A DNA stretch of 64,000 bases from Daucus carota subsp. sativus. Its lineage: Eukaryota > Streptophyta > Magnoliopsida > Apiales > Apiaceae. The stretch is taken from positions 43,921,598 to 43,985,597 of the forward strand of contig NC_030385.2 in assembly GCF_001625215.2 (NCBI RefSeq), read 5' to 3'. Position 1 is the stretch's first letter. Every line of letters begins with the position of its first letter. Made by a program: the position numbers and the translations under genes. The notes under the pieces are model-generated. The model ran no database searches. It was not told the DNA's origin and saw only the letters and a program-made list of their open reading frames with translations. Below are positions 24,512 to 37,037 of the stretch, in pieces.

Positions 24512-24798
24512 GAGGCTCAGATCTGTAAAAAGCGGAGACACCGGAGGATCTAATTCCGCCATGGCTGCAACCATCCAGTTGCTTGCGAATCGCAAGCCAT
24601 CCGGCGTTGCCCAGCCAAGATACGGGTCAGATTCCCCCGAGCCCCAACCGGGGTTCGCTACAATTAGATTATAAAACATTATCATCATAGCCTCTTTGTT
24701 AATAGCTGCGCCATCGGAGACTCTGGAGATGCTCTAGTACATGAATTCATGCAGATCACTTAAGTGAAGGGGAATGGCGTTGATATGGTAGAATGCTT
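24512..24798 (-). ncRNA. Structured ncRNA unit 3, truncated (block A only)
   Basis: Block A at 24694-24512 is almost identical to that of unit 5. The fold-back has the central stem GCTTGCGA with TTCGCAAGC above TGGCTGGGCAAC with GGTTGCAGCCA. The spacer breaks off at 24798 where the LTR retrotransposon begins; block B and promoter are missing and were not found beyond the retrotransposon. This unit is therefore probably silent. Confidence 0.55.
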
Positions 24799-24905
24799 TG
24801 TTAATATTATTTTAATAATAATAATAAATTATTATGGGCTACATATATAAATATATCAATTATATTTAATTATTTATTTTATTGGGTTAAATTACGTGAT
24901 CAAAT

Positions 24906-25535
24906 CAGTGTTCTAAAAGTCGGCGATTAATCGGGATTAATCGCCGATTAATCGCTGTTCGGTCGGCCACCGTCTCGATTAAGCGTTAATCGGCGAAAAA
25001 ATCGTTTTTTCTGAAAATCGGGATTAATCGGTCAAAAGTCGGGATTAATCGGAAAAAGTCGGTCAAAAATCGGTGAATTTAAAAAAAATAAAAATAAAAA
25101 GTAAAAAAATCTTAAAATTCTAAAATTTAATTTTAAATAAAACAAAAGGCACGGAAATGACAAAACACATAAATTAAAGTTGTTTTATTACCTTTCACTC
25201 TTTCAATATTAACTTTAAACTCTAATTACATAAATTTGCAATATCTTCCTTCGCAGATTCAATCAAATTCAAGTTTATATATGAGATGAATGGATTTGTA
25301 TATGTATATAAAGGCATGTTTTGTGTTATAAAAAATCATTAATCTTTTGATTTTATATGACTATAAATTTATACTATATATAATTATATTAATATATACT
25401 ATTATTTAAAAAATAATATTAAATTGATTACGATTAATGATCCGATTAATCACTCCGATTAATCTCCGATTATCCGATTAATCGCTAGACGGTGCCTTCA
25501 CCGACTAAGTCCGATTCCCGCTTTTTACAACACTG
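24906..25535. mobile_element. Non-autonomous hAT element nested in the 5' LTR, 630 bp
   Basis: Ends CAGTGTTCTAAAAGTCGG and the inverse CCGCTTTTTACAACACTG; 8-bp duplication gatcaaat at 24898-24905 and 25536-25543. The subterminal regions are full of CGATTAATCGG repeats. The intact 3' LTR shows the empty site. Confidence 0.93.
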
Positions 25536-25610
25536 GATCAAATAAGAAACCCAATTAGATTTTAATTATTGTGTGGGTCAAATGAGTGGATACTCAATAC
25601 TAAGGCCTAA

Positions 25611-26246
25611 TCAATATATATATATAAAGGAGGATGCGGGCGTCTCTACAATTGCTCGATTCAGTCCTCTGAATTTTCTTGATTTTCGGAGAGAAAATAT
25701 AGTTATAATTCAAAAAATCAGGTCCAAGAATTCTGAAAGTAATACAATTCTTTTCTTATTTAATTCTAAAGATGATACAGTTCTTTTCTTATTTGGTATT
25801 TTTTATTAAACTCTAAAGATGATACAATAGTATTTCTTATTGAATTCTAAAGATGATACAATTCTTTTCTTATTTAGGAATCCAAAACAAATAGGATTAT
25901 ATTTATTCAAACTAATAATAATAGATAAAATACAATTTATATTTAAGATATGTAAAGTAATATATACAATTCTTATTTTCGATAAGATATATTGAAGATA
26001 TGTTTAACGGGTACACGATTGAAAATAACTTTTATGGAATTATAATAGTATTTCGTATCAAACTTTATAAAAAAAATTATTTATTAGTATTGTGTTTAAG
26101 GGGAGGGCGGCCCAAATTAATTTTTACCTAAATAATAATATTTTTTTATTAGTATTATGTTTGATGGGAAAGTAGCTAAAACAATTTTTTGTCTAGATTT
26201 ATAAAAAATTCATAACGCCGCCGCGAAGCGCGGCTTTTTTCACTAG
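25611..26246 (+). mobile_element. Non-autonomous Helitron 1, 636 bp
   Basis: Starts TCAATATATATATA and ends with the hairpin GCCGCGAAGCGCGGC followed by a short T-rich run and CTAG, the standard Helitron 3' end. It sits after cctaa in the LTR, where the empty site in the 3' LTR reads cctaa then ttta, as expected for A/T-targeted insertion without duplication. Confidence 0.85.
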
Positions 26247-28191
26247 TCAGTATATATATATAAAGGAGGATGCGGGCGTCTCTACGATTGTTCGATTCAG
26301 TCTTCTGATTTTTCTTAAATTTCGGAGAGAAAATATAGTTATAATTCAAAAAATCTGGTTCAAGAATTCTAGAGGTAATACAATTCTTTTCTCATTGAAT
26401 TCTAAATATGATACAATTTTTTTCTTATTTAGTATTTCTTATTGAATTCTAAAGATGATACAATAGTATTTCTTATTGAATTCTAAAGATTATACAATTC
26501 TTTTTATATTTACTAATCCTAAAAGTAATAGGACTATATTTATTGAAACTAATAATAATAGATAAAATATAATTTATATTTAATATTTGTTAAGTAATAT
26601 ATACAATTCTTATTTTCGATAAGATATATTGAAGATGTAGTTGAATTTTATATTATAAAATTTTATTTTAAATATGTTCGAATTATAAAGTTGGCATCTC
26701 TAGAATTGTTCGATTCAGTTTATAATTTTCTTAAATTTCGGATAGAAAATAAAATTATAATAAAAACCAAATTCAAATATTTTATAGATAAAACGATTGC
26801 AAAGATAGTACAATTCTTTTACTTATTTAGAAATCATAAAAGATTAGGATTCCATTTATTCAAAATAACAATTATAGAACAAATATAATTAAAAAAAATA
26901 CAATTTTTATTTTCAAAAGTTATAAAAATTTTCCTTCAAAAAAAAAGTTGTAAAATTTATAATCTTATTTTATTAATTTTTTTCAAATTATATATTAAAA
27001 AAAAATAAAAACCAGCATCTTCTAGAATCTCACATTGTCTAAACAGGTTCGTAGCGCTAGACTCGCGTCGTTCCATAATGATCAACAAGAAAATAACATA
27101 AAACATCTCTGACATATTTGCAGGCTCTCAAATAGTATGCATGGACTTACGACCAATCTCGACAATAGTTCGATTCAGTCATATAATTTTCTTGAATTTC
27201 GAATAGAAAATAAAATTATAATTCCAAAAATCAAATTCAAGGATCTTCTTATTTAGGAATCCTAAAAGAAATAGGATTTTATTTATTTAAACTAACAATC
27301 ATTGAAAAAATACAATTTATAGTTAAAATTTGTAAGGTAATATGTACAATTTTTATTTTCGATTTAGTTTTATAATTTTCTTAAATTTCGAGTAGAAAAT
27401 CAAGGATTATAAAGATAATAATCATTAAAAAAGACTAATAGCACAAAAATAAGAATAATAGAAGAATAATATTTTTTAACTAATAAATAGGAATCATTAA
27501 ATAATAATAATAATAAATAAATACGATATATAAAATAGGAATTATATATTGATTTTATGATAATCAAAATGATTCTTGATTAGTATTATGTTTGACGGGC
27601 ACGGGAGGCGGCCCAAACTAATTTTTATCTAAATAATAATAATATTTTTATTAGTTTTGTGTTTGACGGGCACGAGAGGGCCCAAACTAATTTTTATCTA
27701 AATAATAATAATTTTTCCATTAGTATTTTGTTTGACGGGAAAGTGGCTAAAATAATTTTTTTATCTATGTTATAATATATTTCTTTTCCTAAAACAGGAC
27801 CACAGTTCAAAATAATTTTTATCCAATTATAAGCTTTAATATTACAAGTTTCATATATTATTCTATTTCATCATTTATGAATAGATATTACACGCCGTCA
27901 CGAAGTAATCACACCTTATATCAAACGGCTTTTATGAAGCAAACAAATTTTTACAATAATACACCCTAATATAGCATACATCCAAAAATTCTTGATAATT
28001 TGATAGAATATTAAATGAGGACCACTTAAGCAAATTTTTATACTAATTATAATATTTTTTTTATTAGTCATATGTTTAACGGAAGATGACTCAAAAGAAT
28101 TTTTATGCTATTATAACATTAGTTCATATCAGATTTTTTTTTTAAAAAAAAAAATCAATACGCCGCCGCGAAGCGCGGCTTTTCTCACTAG
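26247..28191 (+). mobile_element. Non-autonomous Helitron 2, about 1.9 kb, abutting Helitron 1
   Basis: Begins TCAGTATATATATA directly after the CTAG of Helitron 1 and ends with the same hairpin GCCGCGAAGCGCGGC and CTAG. Its first about 350 bp repeat Helitron 1. The interior has several degenerate internal repeats, for example TGTTTGACGGGCACG twice and gttcgattcagt several times. No RepHel coding sequence is seen. Confidence 0.8.
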
Positions 28192-28512
28192 TTTAATTAT
28201 AAGGGAGATTAAATTGAGCGTTAGAATACAGAAGGTTATAGTCCCCAATATATCAAGCAACACATACAGTCTTTCTTTACTTCTTTACCCATCAGAGAGG
28301 ACTACTAGAGAAAACCTAAGGAGTGCTTGGTTGAGGAAGATAATAACGCTGCTTCAAAAGCAAGATTACTTAAGGTTATACCACTATCATCACTAATGGA
28401 TACAGGTATGCTTCCGCTTACAGTTTATAACTCGATAGTTGAATATGATGTTTACGATCCTTGTCTCTATTATAGAGAATTTGTGCTTATAGAATTATAA
28501 GTTTCTTACCAT

Positions 28513-28525
28513 TGGCATCAGAGCC
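28513..28525 (+). other. Primer-binding site of the copia element
   Basis: TGGCATCAGAGCC, one base from the methionine-tRNA-type TGGTATCAGAGCC common in plant copia elements, one base after the LTR end. Confidence 0.85.
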
Positions 28526-29476
28526 ACTTCATATTTGATTATTGAGTGTACAGTTTTTGCATATGTTTTGAAATCGGTTAATCTGATTTGTTCGGTTATT
28601 GTTTTCCGAGAGGATTTGTGTGCACGCACAGTCTGGCTAATTTTTTGACACTTGAATTGCGTTTGCGTGATTTCACTTCGGTCAAATTTTCTTTTACACA
28701 CGCGCATGTCCAGTAAAATTTTGAATTGTTAAGGTTCAACCCCATGGTTATTTTAATTATGTAACTGTTGATCATGGATGCATGTTACTTTTGTATGTCA
28801 TGCATTATAATACCATATCATACTTGGTACTTTTGTTTTTTTTTGTTTAGTAAGCTCCATGTTAATGGTTAAAGTGATGCTCTGGATTCAGTTTATTATT
28901 ATGCAGTAATACAGTACCTAGCATGTTGAGTCATATTTTTATATAATTTGGTTAATTTGCTGCAAATAAAGAAAATGTATTATGGTTATGTGTTAAATTT
29001 TAATATTGGCAAAATATTATTAACCTATTTAGTTAGGTGGTCAAATAATTTTAAGTTAATTGATTGAAGCAATATGTTGCCAAAGTAACCTCTTTTGTGT
29101 AGATTAGTTAATTTAAAAGTATTATTATGACGATTGAATATTTAATTTAATGCAAATTTTATCGGCCCAAAGGAAGATAAATATTTGGCCAAAATTAAAA
29201 TATTCTTGTGATAGTAAGTATGTAGCAATATAAAGTTTTTTTTTCATGTGAATAATAAGTCGGTCCAAAGAAAGGCATATTATTTGACAGAAATTAATTG
29301 TTAATACTTGATTAGTGCGTGGAGAGTACCAATTGCAAATTAAATTTTCTGTCCAAAGACTAAAATTTATTGTTGCGCTAGGTATCTTGTGATGGTGTTG
29401 CCAATAATAAAATTTATTATATTATTATATATGTTAGTGTTGAGCATTTTCTGTAAATTTGTTTTCTATTGCAGTT

Positions 29477-30252
29477 ATGACTACAGTTAATTCTGCTTCT
29501 GCTCAATTGAGCATGATTCCAATGTTGAATGGGACAAACTATGTCACATGGAAAGAGACTGTTGAGATTGTTCTTGGGTGCATGGATCTTGACCTTGCGC
29601 TAAGGAAAGAGCAACCAGTTCCCACTACGGATGATCCGAAAACGGATCAAATTGATAAGTGGGAACGCTCTAATCGCATGTGTATGGCGATCATGAAGCG
29701 AACGATCCCAACTGGCTTTCGGGGCTCCATTGCTGAGAGCACAAGTGCCAAGAAGTGCCTCTCTGAAATTGAGCAATATTTTGCTAAGAATGAGAAAGCG
29801 GAAACGAGTAATCTTCTGTCAAAACTCGTGACCATGAAGTATAAAGGAAAGGGGAACATAAGGGAGTACATCATTGGGATGTCTAATCTTGCAGGCAAAC
29901 TTAAGGAACTCAAGTTAGAACTTTCAGATGAGCTGCTTGTTCACTTGGTTCTGATTTCTCTCCCTCCTCAGTTTGGACACTTTGTGGTGAGTTACAATAC
30001 TCAAAAGGAAATTGGACTCTTAATGAGCTCATTTCACACTGTGTGCAAGAGGAGGAGAGGGTTTTGCGAGAGAAGACTGAAAGTGCTCACTTGGCATCGA
30101 GCTCTCATGATAAGAAAAAAAAGAGAGGTAAGGATTCTGCAAGTGGAAAACCCAAGCAACCTTCGCAAGAGAAGCAGGATAAGGGACCAACCTGTTACTT
30201 TTGTAAGAAGGCTGGACATATGAAGAAAGAGTGTTCCAAATATGCTGCTTGA
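29477..30252 (+). pseudogene. Copia gag (broken)
   Basis: Gag starts at the ATG at 29477 after a leader of about 950 bp. It has the plant copia gag motif NGTNYVTWK and a zinc knuckle CYFCKKAGHMKKEC near the end. A frameshift near 30010 moves the frame, and a TGA at 30250-30252 replaces what is normally a Trp codon in this position of related elements. Gag would package the element RNA in virus-like particles; this copy cannot make the full polyprotein. Confidence 0.88.
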
Positions 30253-33200
30253 CGTGTGAAGAAGGGTATGACTTTTGTCTTTGTTTGTTCTGAAGTTAAT
30301 TTAGCTTCTGTACCTAAAGATACTTGGTGGGTAGATTCTGGTGCTACTACTCATATAAGTGTATCAATGCAGGGTTGCCTGTGGAGCCGACCGCCAACTG
30401 ATGCTGAAAGATACATCTATGTGGGCGACGGCAATAAAGTTTCAGTTGAAGCAGTTGGAACATTTAGATTGTTATTAAAAACTGGTGTTTATTTGGATTT
30501 ATTTGAGACTTTTGTTGCACCGTCTTTTAGACGGAATCTTATTTCTATTTCCTGTTTGGACAAATATGGCTACACTTGTTCCTTTGGAAATAATAAAGTT
30601 TGTTTCTCATTAAATTCAAATGTGGTTGCTACTGGTTCTTTAATTGATAATCTTTATATGCTTGAGACTGTTACTTTTAATAATGAAATTTTGCACTCAA
30701 GTGCAAGAGGTACAAAGCGTAAGATAACTGAGAATTCTGCCATGTTGTGGCACAAGCGCTTAGGACACATCTCTAAACAGAGAATTCAGAGGCTTGTGAA
30801 TGATAGAATTCTTGATCCCTTAGATTTAAGTGATTTTCAGGTTTGCATAGAATGCATTAAGGAAAACAAACAAACTCAAGAAAGTTAGGTGCCAACAGAG
30901 CTACTAGTGTCTTAGAACTGATTCATACCGATATATGTGGACCATTCCCTACGGCCTCTTGGAACGGTCAATGGTATTTTATCACGTTCATAGACGATTA
31001 CTCAAGATATGGTTACCTATACTTAATACATGAGAAGTCACAAGCTTTGGATGTGTTTAAGGTCTTCAAAGCTGAAGTTGAGAAACAGCGTGGTAAGCCA
31101 ATTAAAGCTGTCAGGTCTGATCGTGGTGGTGAGTACTACGGTAGATATGATGGATCAGGTGAACAACGTCCATGGCCCTTTGCTAACTTCCTAAAGGAGT
31201 GTGGGATTGTCCCTCAGTACACTATGCCAGGCAAACCTAATATGAATGGTGTTGCTGAGAGGCGAAACCGTACTCTTAAAGATATGGTGAGAAGTATGAT
31301 AAGTCATTCTTCTTTACCTGAATCACTTTGGGGAGATGCACTAATGACTGCTATTTATATCCTTAATAGAGTTCCAACAAAGGCAGTGGCCGAAACCCCC
31401 TTACAAACTTTGGACTGATAAAACTCCAAGTATTAGGCATTTACATGTTCGGGGTTGTCCAGCTGAGGCAAGGCCATATAGACCAAATGAAAAGAAACTG
31501 GACTCAAGGACGGTCAGTTGCTATTTTGTTGGATATCCGGAGCGTACTCGCGGATTTAAATTTTATGATCCCGCTACTAGATCCTTCTTCGAGACTGATA
31601 ATGCAAGATTTTTTGAGGATGTTGATTTTGGGAGGGAAGATATAGGTAGAAGTGTTGTCTTTGAAGAAGATAGTCATGATCTTATTCATGACACGACCGA
31701 GAGCAATGATCAGATTATGGTACCTATCATTGTTCAAGGCCCTCCGGTTCAAGACAACACTGCATTCCCCATGAGGAACCAATTGATCAAACTCAACAAC
31801 CTCATGAATCACAAGAAGTGCCACTAAGGAGATCCACTAGAGAGCGAAAGAGCGCAATTCCAGATGATTATGTTGTTTTTCTACAAGAACATGAAGATGG
31901 AATTGGCATTGGAGAAGATGATCCTGTAAATCTTCAACAGGCCATGCAGAGTCCTCATGCTCAAAAGTGGATCGATGCCATGAATGAAGAGATGCAATCT
32001 ATGAAAGACAATGACGTTTGGGATCTTGTCGAGTTGCCTAAAGGATCAAAGCCTGTTGGTTGCAAATGGGTTTTTAAAACCAAAAAGGATTCAAAAGGTA
32101 ACATCGAAAGATATAAGGCTCGTCTAGTCGCAAAAGTATTCACTCAAAAGAAAGCTATCGACTATAATGAAACTTTCTCTCCAGTTTCCACGAAAGACTC
32201 ATTTAGAATTTTTATGGCGCTTGTGGCTCATTATGACCTAGAGCTACATCAGATGGACGTAAAGACAGCGTTTCTCAATGGTAACATTGGAGAGACAATT
32301 TATATGGTGCAACCAGAAAATTTTGTCATTCGAGATCCAAAGACAATGGTTTGCAGATTAAAGAAGTCCATCTATGGTCTCAGACAGGCCTCTCGTGAAT
32401 GGTATCACAAATTTCATCATGTTATCACATCATATGGTTTTGAAGTGAACTTGGTGGAACATTGTGTATATCACAAGTTCAGTGGGAGCAAATTTATCTT
32501 TCTTCTCTTATACGTTGATGACATCTTACTTGCCACTAATGATATAGGCTTATTGCACGATACCAAGAAATTTCTCACTAATCAATTTGAGATGAAGGAT
32601 CTTGGTAACGCCTCTTTTGTATTAGGAATTCAGATACATCGAGATCGCTCTCGAGGTATTCTTGGATTGTCGCAAAAGAGCTATATCGAAAAGATCCTGG
32701 AAAGGTATGGCATGAAAGATTGTGCACCAATGGATACACCCGTGTCTAAAGGAGACAAATTCAGTCTCAAACAATGTCCCAAGAATGAACTTGAGATAAA
32801 AGAAATGCAGAAGATACCATATGCCTCGGCAGTGGGAAGTCTGATGTATGCTCAAGTTTGTACTCGTCCTGACATAGCATTGATTGTTGGAATGTTGGGA
32901 AGATATTTGAGCAATCCGGGGATGGAACAATGGAAAGCAGTAAAATGAGTCCTACGGTATTTTAAGAAAACAAAAGACTATATGCTCACATATAGGAAAT
33001 CAGATCATCTCGAAATCATTGGATATTCGGATTCTGACTTTGGAGGATGCAAAGATGAAAGAAAATCTACTTCATGCTATGTTTATTTATTAGCTGGTGG
33101 AGCGATTTCATGGAAGTCTGCTAAACAGACGCTCATAGCTTCATCCACCATGGCTGCGGAGTATATAGCATGCTTTGTGGCATCCAATCAAGCATTATGG

Positions 33201-33500
33201 CTGCGAAATTTTGTCACTGGTTTGCGTATTCTTGATGGTGTTGAAAGATTATTAAAGATATTATGTGATAATAAATCAGCAGTGGAGTATTCTAATAACA
33301 ATAGGAGCACTACTGAAGCAAAACATATAGATATCAAGTTCCTAGTTGTTAAAGAAAAGATACAGAGTGGACAAATTTCTATAGAACACATTGGGACTAA
33401 CTCCATGATTGCGGATCCGCTCACCAAGGCGTTAGCACCTAAGGTTTTTCACGAGCATATTGCTCATATGGGTGTTACCTCATGTGATACTTTGGTTTAG
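30253..33500 (+). pseudogene. Copia pol: protease, integrase, reverse transcriptase, RNase H (broken)
   Basis: Protease with the catalytic DSGA in WWVDSGATTHIS (about 30330). Integrase with the zinc-binding HKRLGH (about 30755) and the core region with SDRGGEYYG (about 31120). Reverse transcriptase with the active-site YVDD (about 32511-32522). RNase H region to the stop at 33498-33500. Breaks: frameshift and stop at 30886-30888, frameshift near 31395 and again near 31770, and a TGA at 32946-32948. A Gly-to-Val change is likely in AKVFTQKK, where relatives have AKGFTQK. The element is therefore not autonomous now. Confidence 0.9.
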
Positions 33501-33940
33501 TGGGAGTTTGTATTTTGGTGTTTTACGTAATAAACATTGAGTTGTTTATGTTCTGCAGAATACAGTTGATGGAATTTTAGTTCATTAATTGTCACTCTAC
33601 TTTTGTTCAATTTTCTTATTGTGGTTTAAACATTGAGTTGAGAAAATTTATATAAATCTCATTAGAGATTGACTAAGGACTAGTTGGAAATAGGCATTAT
33701 ATAGATCACATTGTATGTAATTTCCATGTCACTTATCCATACTTTGATTCATGTCGTTGAATATATTTGTGTGGTGACCACGGAAGGTTTAGTCGCGTAA
33801 AGTTTGTGACGAATACCGCCAGAATCTCATACCTATATAGTAGATGGACCGAATTGTTTTAGTAAAATCTAAGGACAATGAATAGCATAAGGTTGCGCAC
33901 TAAAGATATGTATAATTGATTTTGGATTTAATATGAAGCC

Positions 33941-33952
33941 CAAGTGGGAGAT
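33941..33952 (+). other. Polypurine tract
   Basis: A purine-rich CAAGTGGGAGAT directly before the 3' LTR, where plus-strand synthesis would start. Confidence 0.7.
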
Positions 33953-34438
33953 TGTTATTATTATTTTAATAATAATAATAAATTATTATGGGCTACATAT
34001 ATAAATATATCAATTATATTTAGTTATTTATTTTATTGGGTTAAATTACGTGATCAAATAAGAAATCCAATTAGATTTTAATTATTGTGTGGGTCAAATG
34101 AGTGGATACCCAATACTAAGGCCTAATTTAATTATAATGGGAGATTAAATTGAGCGTTAGAATACAGAAGGTTATAGTCCCCAATATATCAAGGAACACA
34201 TACAGTCTTTCTTTACCCATCAGAGAGGACTACTCGAGAAAACCTAAGGAGTGCTTGGTTGAGGAAGACAATAACGCTGCTTCAAAAGCAAGATTACTTA
34301 AGGTTATACCACTATCATCACTAATGGATACAGGTATGCTTCCGCTTACAGTTTATAACTCGATAGTTGAATATGATGTTTACGGTCCTTGTCTCTATTA
34401 TAGAGAATTTATGCTTATAGAATTATAAGTTTCTTACA
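33953..34438 (+). repeat. 3' LTR, 486 bp, uninterrupted
   Basis: Starts TGTTATTATT and ends TTACA. It matches the three pieces of the 5' LTR and provides the empty sites for all nested insertions. Confidence 0.9.
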
Positions 34439-34627
34439 ATTGGCATCAGAGCCACTTCATATTTGATTATTGAGTGTACAGTTTTTGCATATGTTTTGAA
34501 ATCGGTTAATCTGATTTGTTCGGTTATTGTTTTCCGAGAGGATTTGTGTGCACGCACAGTCTGGCTAATTTTTTAACACTTGAATTGCGTTTGCGTGATT
34601 TCACTTCGGTCAAATTTTCTTTTAAAC
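34439..34627 (+). repeat. Second primer-binding site and leader fragment after the 3' LTR
   Basis: TGGCATCAGAGCC and the following about 180 bp repeat 28513-28697, then the match stops abruptly at 34627. A normal insertion would show flanking host DNA here. This is the beginning of another copy of the same element. Confidence 0.88.
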
Positions 34628-35239
34628 TAATGAGTTAAAACCCTAGTTTCTCGGTTTCCCCTCTTTATATATCTCACCGGTCCCATAATTCCTTTTTACC
34701 AAACTACCCTTGCTAAAAAAATTAGAATATAATAACTTTGGTTTCATTTTCCCAATATGTTATAAATTAAACATATTATGTAATTAAATTTAGTTTTTTT
34801 TTGGAAAATACGCTCATCTTTTAAATTTTGACAAAAATATTTTTACTTTGGAAACTTTGAAAATTATTATTTATTGAATTTCTTACAAAATTACTTAATT
34901 TTTTATGCTACAATCAAATGCATACTCAATTAAAAGTAGTTCAATTTTTCGGTTACGGAGAGCCATAAATACTTGCAAAATAGAATAAGAATTAACAAAT
35001 TATATTTTTATTACAAATATATTTTATCCATTTCAAATTTATTTTACCATTTTTATAAATTTTACAAAGTGATTTTTATTTAAAGTTGTGGTCAATTGAA
35101 AAGCCATACAAGACTTTTACAGTAGAGAGCAGAAACTATTAAAAGACAAATAAACTTATATTATTATTATTATGTATGAATTATAGAAAATAAAAAGATT
35201 AATTGATTAAAAGAGGTCACAAAACAAAGGGGATGGAGT

Positions 35240-35758
35240 GAGGCTCAGATCTGCAAAAAGTGAAGACAATGGAGGATCCGATTCCGCCATGGCTGCAACC
35301 ATCTTAGTTACCCAGCCAAGATACGGGTCGGATCTCCCAAGCTCCCACTGGGGTTCGCTCCAATTAGATTACATATACAACATCATCATAGCCTCGTTGT
35401 TTATTTCACTTGCTCTTAGACAGATACTGGAATAGATAGATACATGCATGCATCCAAAGCCATCCATACATAATGGAGAGTGGAATGGAAATGGTAGTGA
35501 AGGAAGTGAAGTAGAAATAATAATACAGTAATTTCCCCAGAAAACAAAGAATCATCTGTATCTGCAGCAGCAACAACAACAAGAATAGATTGTGTTGCAA
35601 AGGTCGGTTGATTAAGAGTGGTGTTAGAAATCATGGGCTAAGTAGAGAGGGGCAACCGGCCTTAGAAACCTTTTTTATCCTCTCCACCGCCTCATTCTTC
35701 TAAGAGCAAACCCCAGCTTTTTGCTGCTCTCTTTACCAAACGCACCGCTCCCTTATAT
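35240..35758 (-). ncRNA. Structured ncRNA unit 4
   Basis: Sister of unit 2. TATA box ATATAA at 35753-35758, block B about 35715-35600, block A 35395-35240. Block B pairs AAGGCCGGTTG with CAACCGACCTT. Block A has the central hairpin without the upper stem, as in unit 2. Differences from unit 2 are scattered and include indels that would shift any reading frame. Confidence 0.6.
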
Positions 35759-36486
35759 CTTGATGCTTTTTTTTAATTATTTTTTGTTGGGTAATTGTCT
35801 TGGTTTTGGTGTTTAATTTTTAATTGCACTTGGTAGTTGAAATGCTTGAGTGGAGGTTCGTGCTTCGCAGGGAGATAATTCAATTCTGTAAATATGTGCT
35901 TTTGATTTATTCCATTTACTATTAAAAAATCAAAGTTAAAAATATTTGAGGAAAAAATATAATTGAAAGTATAAGCGAGCTAACTAAAATCAAAATGCAT
36001 ATATTTTCGGTACATATGATATTTATCTTTAAAAATAATTAAATCTAGGCTGTTAAAAAGATTGATCAGATAGATAGTCTGTTAAAAAGATTGATCAAAT
36101 TTTTCCTAAAAAGGAGTAACAAACAAAAATCGCTTGGTCAATTATGATGCTCGATTCACCGAATACCAAAAAAACATAAAAATAAACTGATTCTTTTGGA
36201 AACCGATGTGCACAAGTTCTCTAGTATGATAGTAGCATCTTTCAGTTGAAACCGAAGCAACAAAAGTAAAAAAAAAAAATGCATTGGGTGGTCAAAATTA
36301 AAATTTTGTGGTAAAACTATGCTTTAAATATTTTGAATTGTACTGCTTTTAAGAAAGCTTACGAATTTGCACTAAAAAAGGACATTGTTTCAAATTATTG
36401 AAAAGGTGATTAATAACCATTTTTTGAAAAGGTGATTAATAACCATTTTTTGACGAAGAAGTAAAGAGTATTTTCTTCTATTGCTA

Positions 36487-36890
36487 GAGCATTCACATTG
36501 GAGTCCTTATTCATACCTCCATCCCTATATTTTGGGGAAAAAATGAATTTTAACCAAAAAGTAACACTCCATCCGGTTCCCTATTCTGGGGAAATTTTTA
36601 AGGACTAGAAAATGAGTCCTCAAATTTGAGGGCTTACTATTCATCCCCTATTTACTATTCTAATAATATTTTTATATGAATGAGGAGTGAGAAATGATAA
36701 AATAATATTAGTAGTTATAGTTATGAAAGGAAGTGAGAGAAACAAGTAATAAAAAATAGTATAGAGATGGAGATGGGGATTGGAATGTAGGAAATTTTAG
36801 GAGATAAATAAATTTTGAAAATAATTTTGAAAACTTACTATTTTTAGTATGATTTTGGGGATGGTGATAGGTAACCCAATGTGAATGCTC
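36487..36890. mobile_element. MITE, 404 bp, GAGCATTC ends
   Basis: Ends GAGCATTCACATTGGAGTCC and CCCAATGTGAATGCTC are inverted. Together with the next element it fills a site that reads attgctaaactg in the sister segment. Confidence 0.7.
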
Positions 36891-37037
36891 TGAGCACTCA
36901 CATCTGAGTCCCCATCTCTATATTTATAGGGTAATTAATCACTTTGAGTTCAAATGCTTGCTCCATCCGAGTCCCCATTTTGGGGTTTGATTTTAGGGAC
37001 AAGTTTTGAGTCCCCATATTTGCATATTACTGTACAA

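Larger units (their letters stand above)
19984..24798. repeat. Segmental duplication, copy I (units 2 and 3)
   Basis: Matches 34628-39907 in order over many stretches: ttgaaaccctagtttctcgg, the whole of unit 2 against unit 4, the run tcaattacgatgctcgattc, and unit 3 against unit 5. Copy-specific insertions in copy I are the MITEs at 20099, 20517 and 23437 and the hAT element at 21010. The right end is cut by the LTR retrotransposon. Confidence 0.8.
24799..28511 (+). repeat. 5' LTR, expanded by three nested insertions
   Basis: LTR segments are 24799-24905, 25544-25610 and 28192-28511, collinear with 33953-34438. They are separated by a hAT element (24906-25535) and two Helitrons (25611-28191). 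It ends in CA just before the primer-binding site. Confidence 0.85.
24799..34438 (+). mobile_element. Ty1-copia LTR retrotransposon, degenerate, with nested insertions
   Basis: The element has an LTR starting TGTTA, a primer-binding site TGGCATCAGAGCC (tRNA-Met type), gag, protease, integrase, reverse transcriptase and RNase H in copia order, a polypurine tract, and a second LTR of 486 bp. The two LTRs differ only in a few substitutions and short indels once nested elements are removed, so it is young. The coding region is broken by stops and frameshifts. No target duplication is seen; the right side continues into a second leader copy. Confidence 0.93.

Noticed and set aside
24485..24688. 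Short ORF in block A with SDPYLGWA and SPLFTDLSLTP, similar in several units
   Set aside because: Single-base indels shift the frame between near-identical units 3, 5 and 6, and units 7 and 8 lose it. The similarity reflects conserved RNA sequence rather than a kept reading frame.
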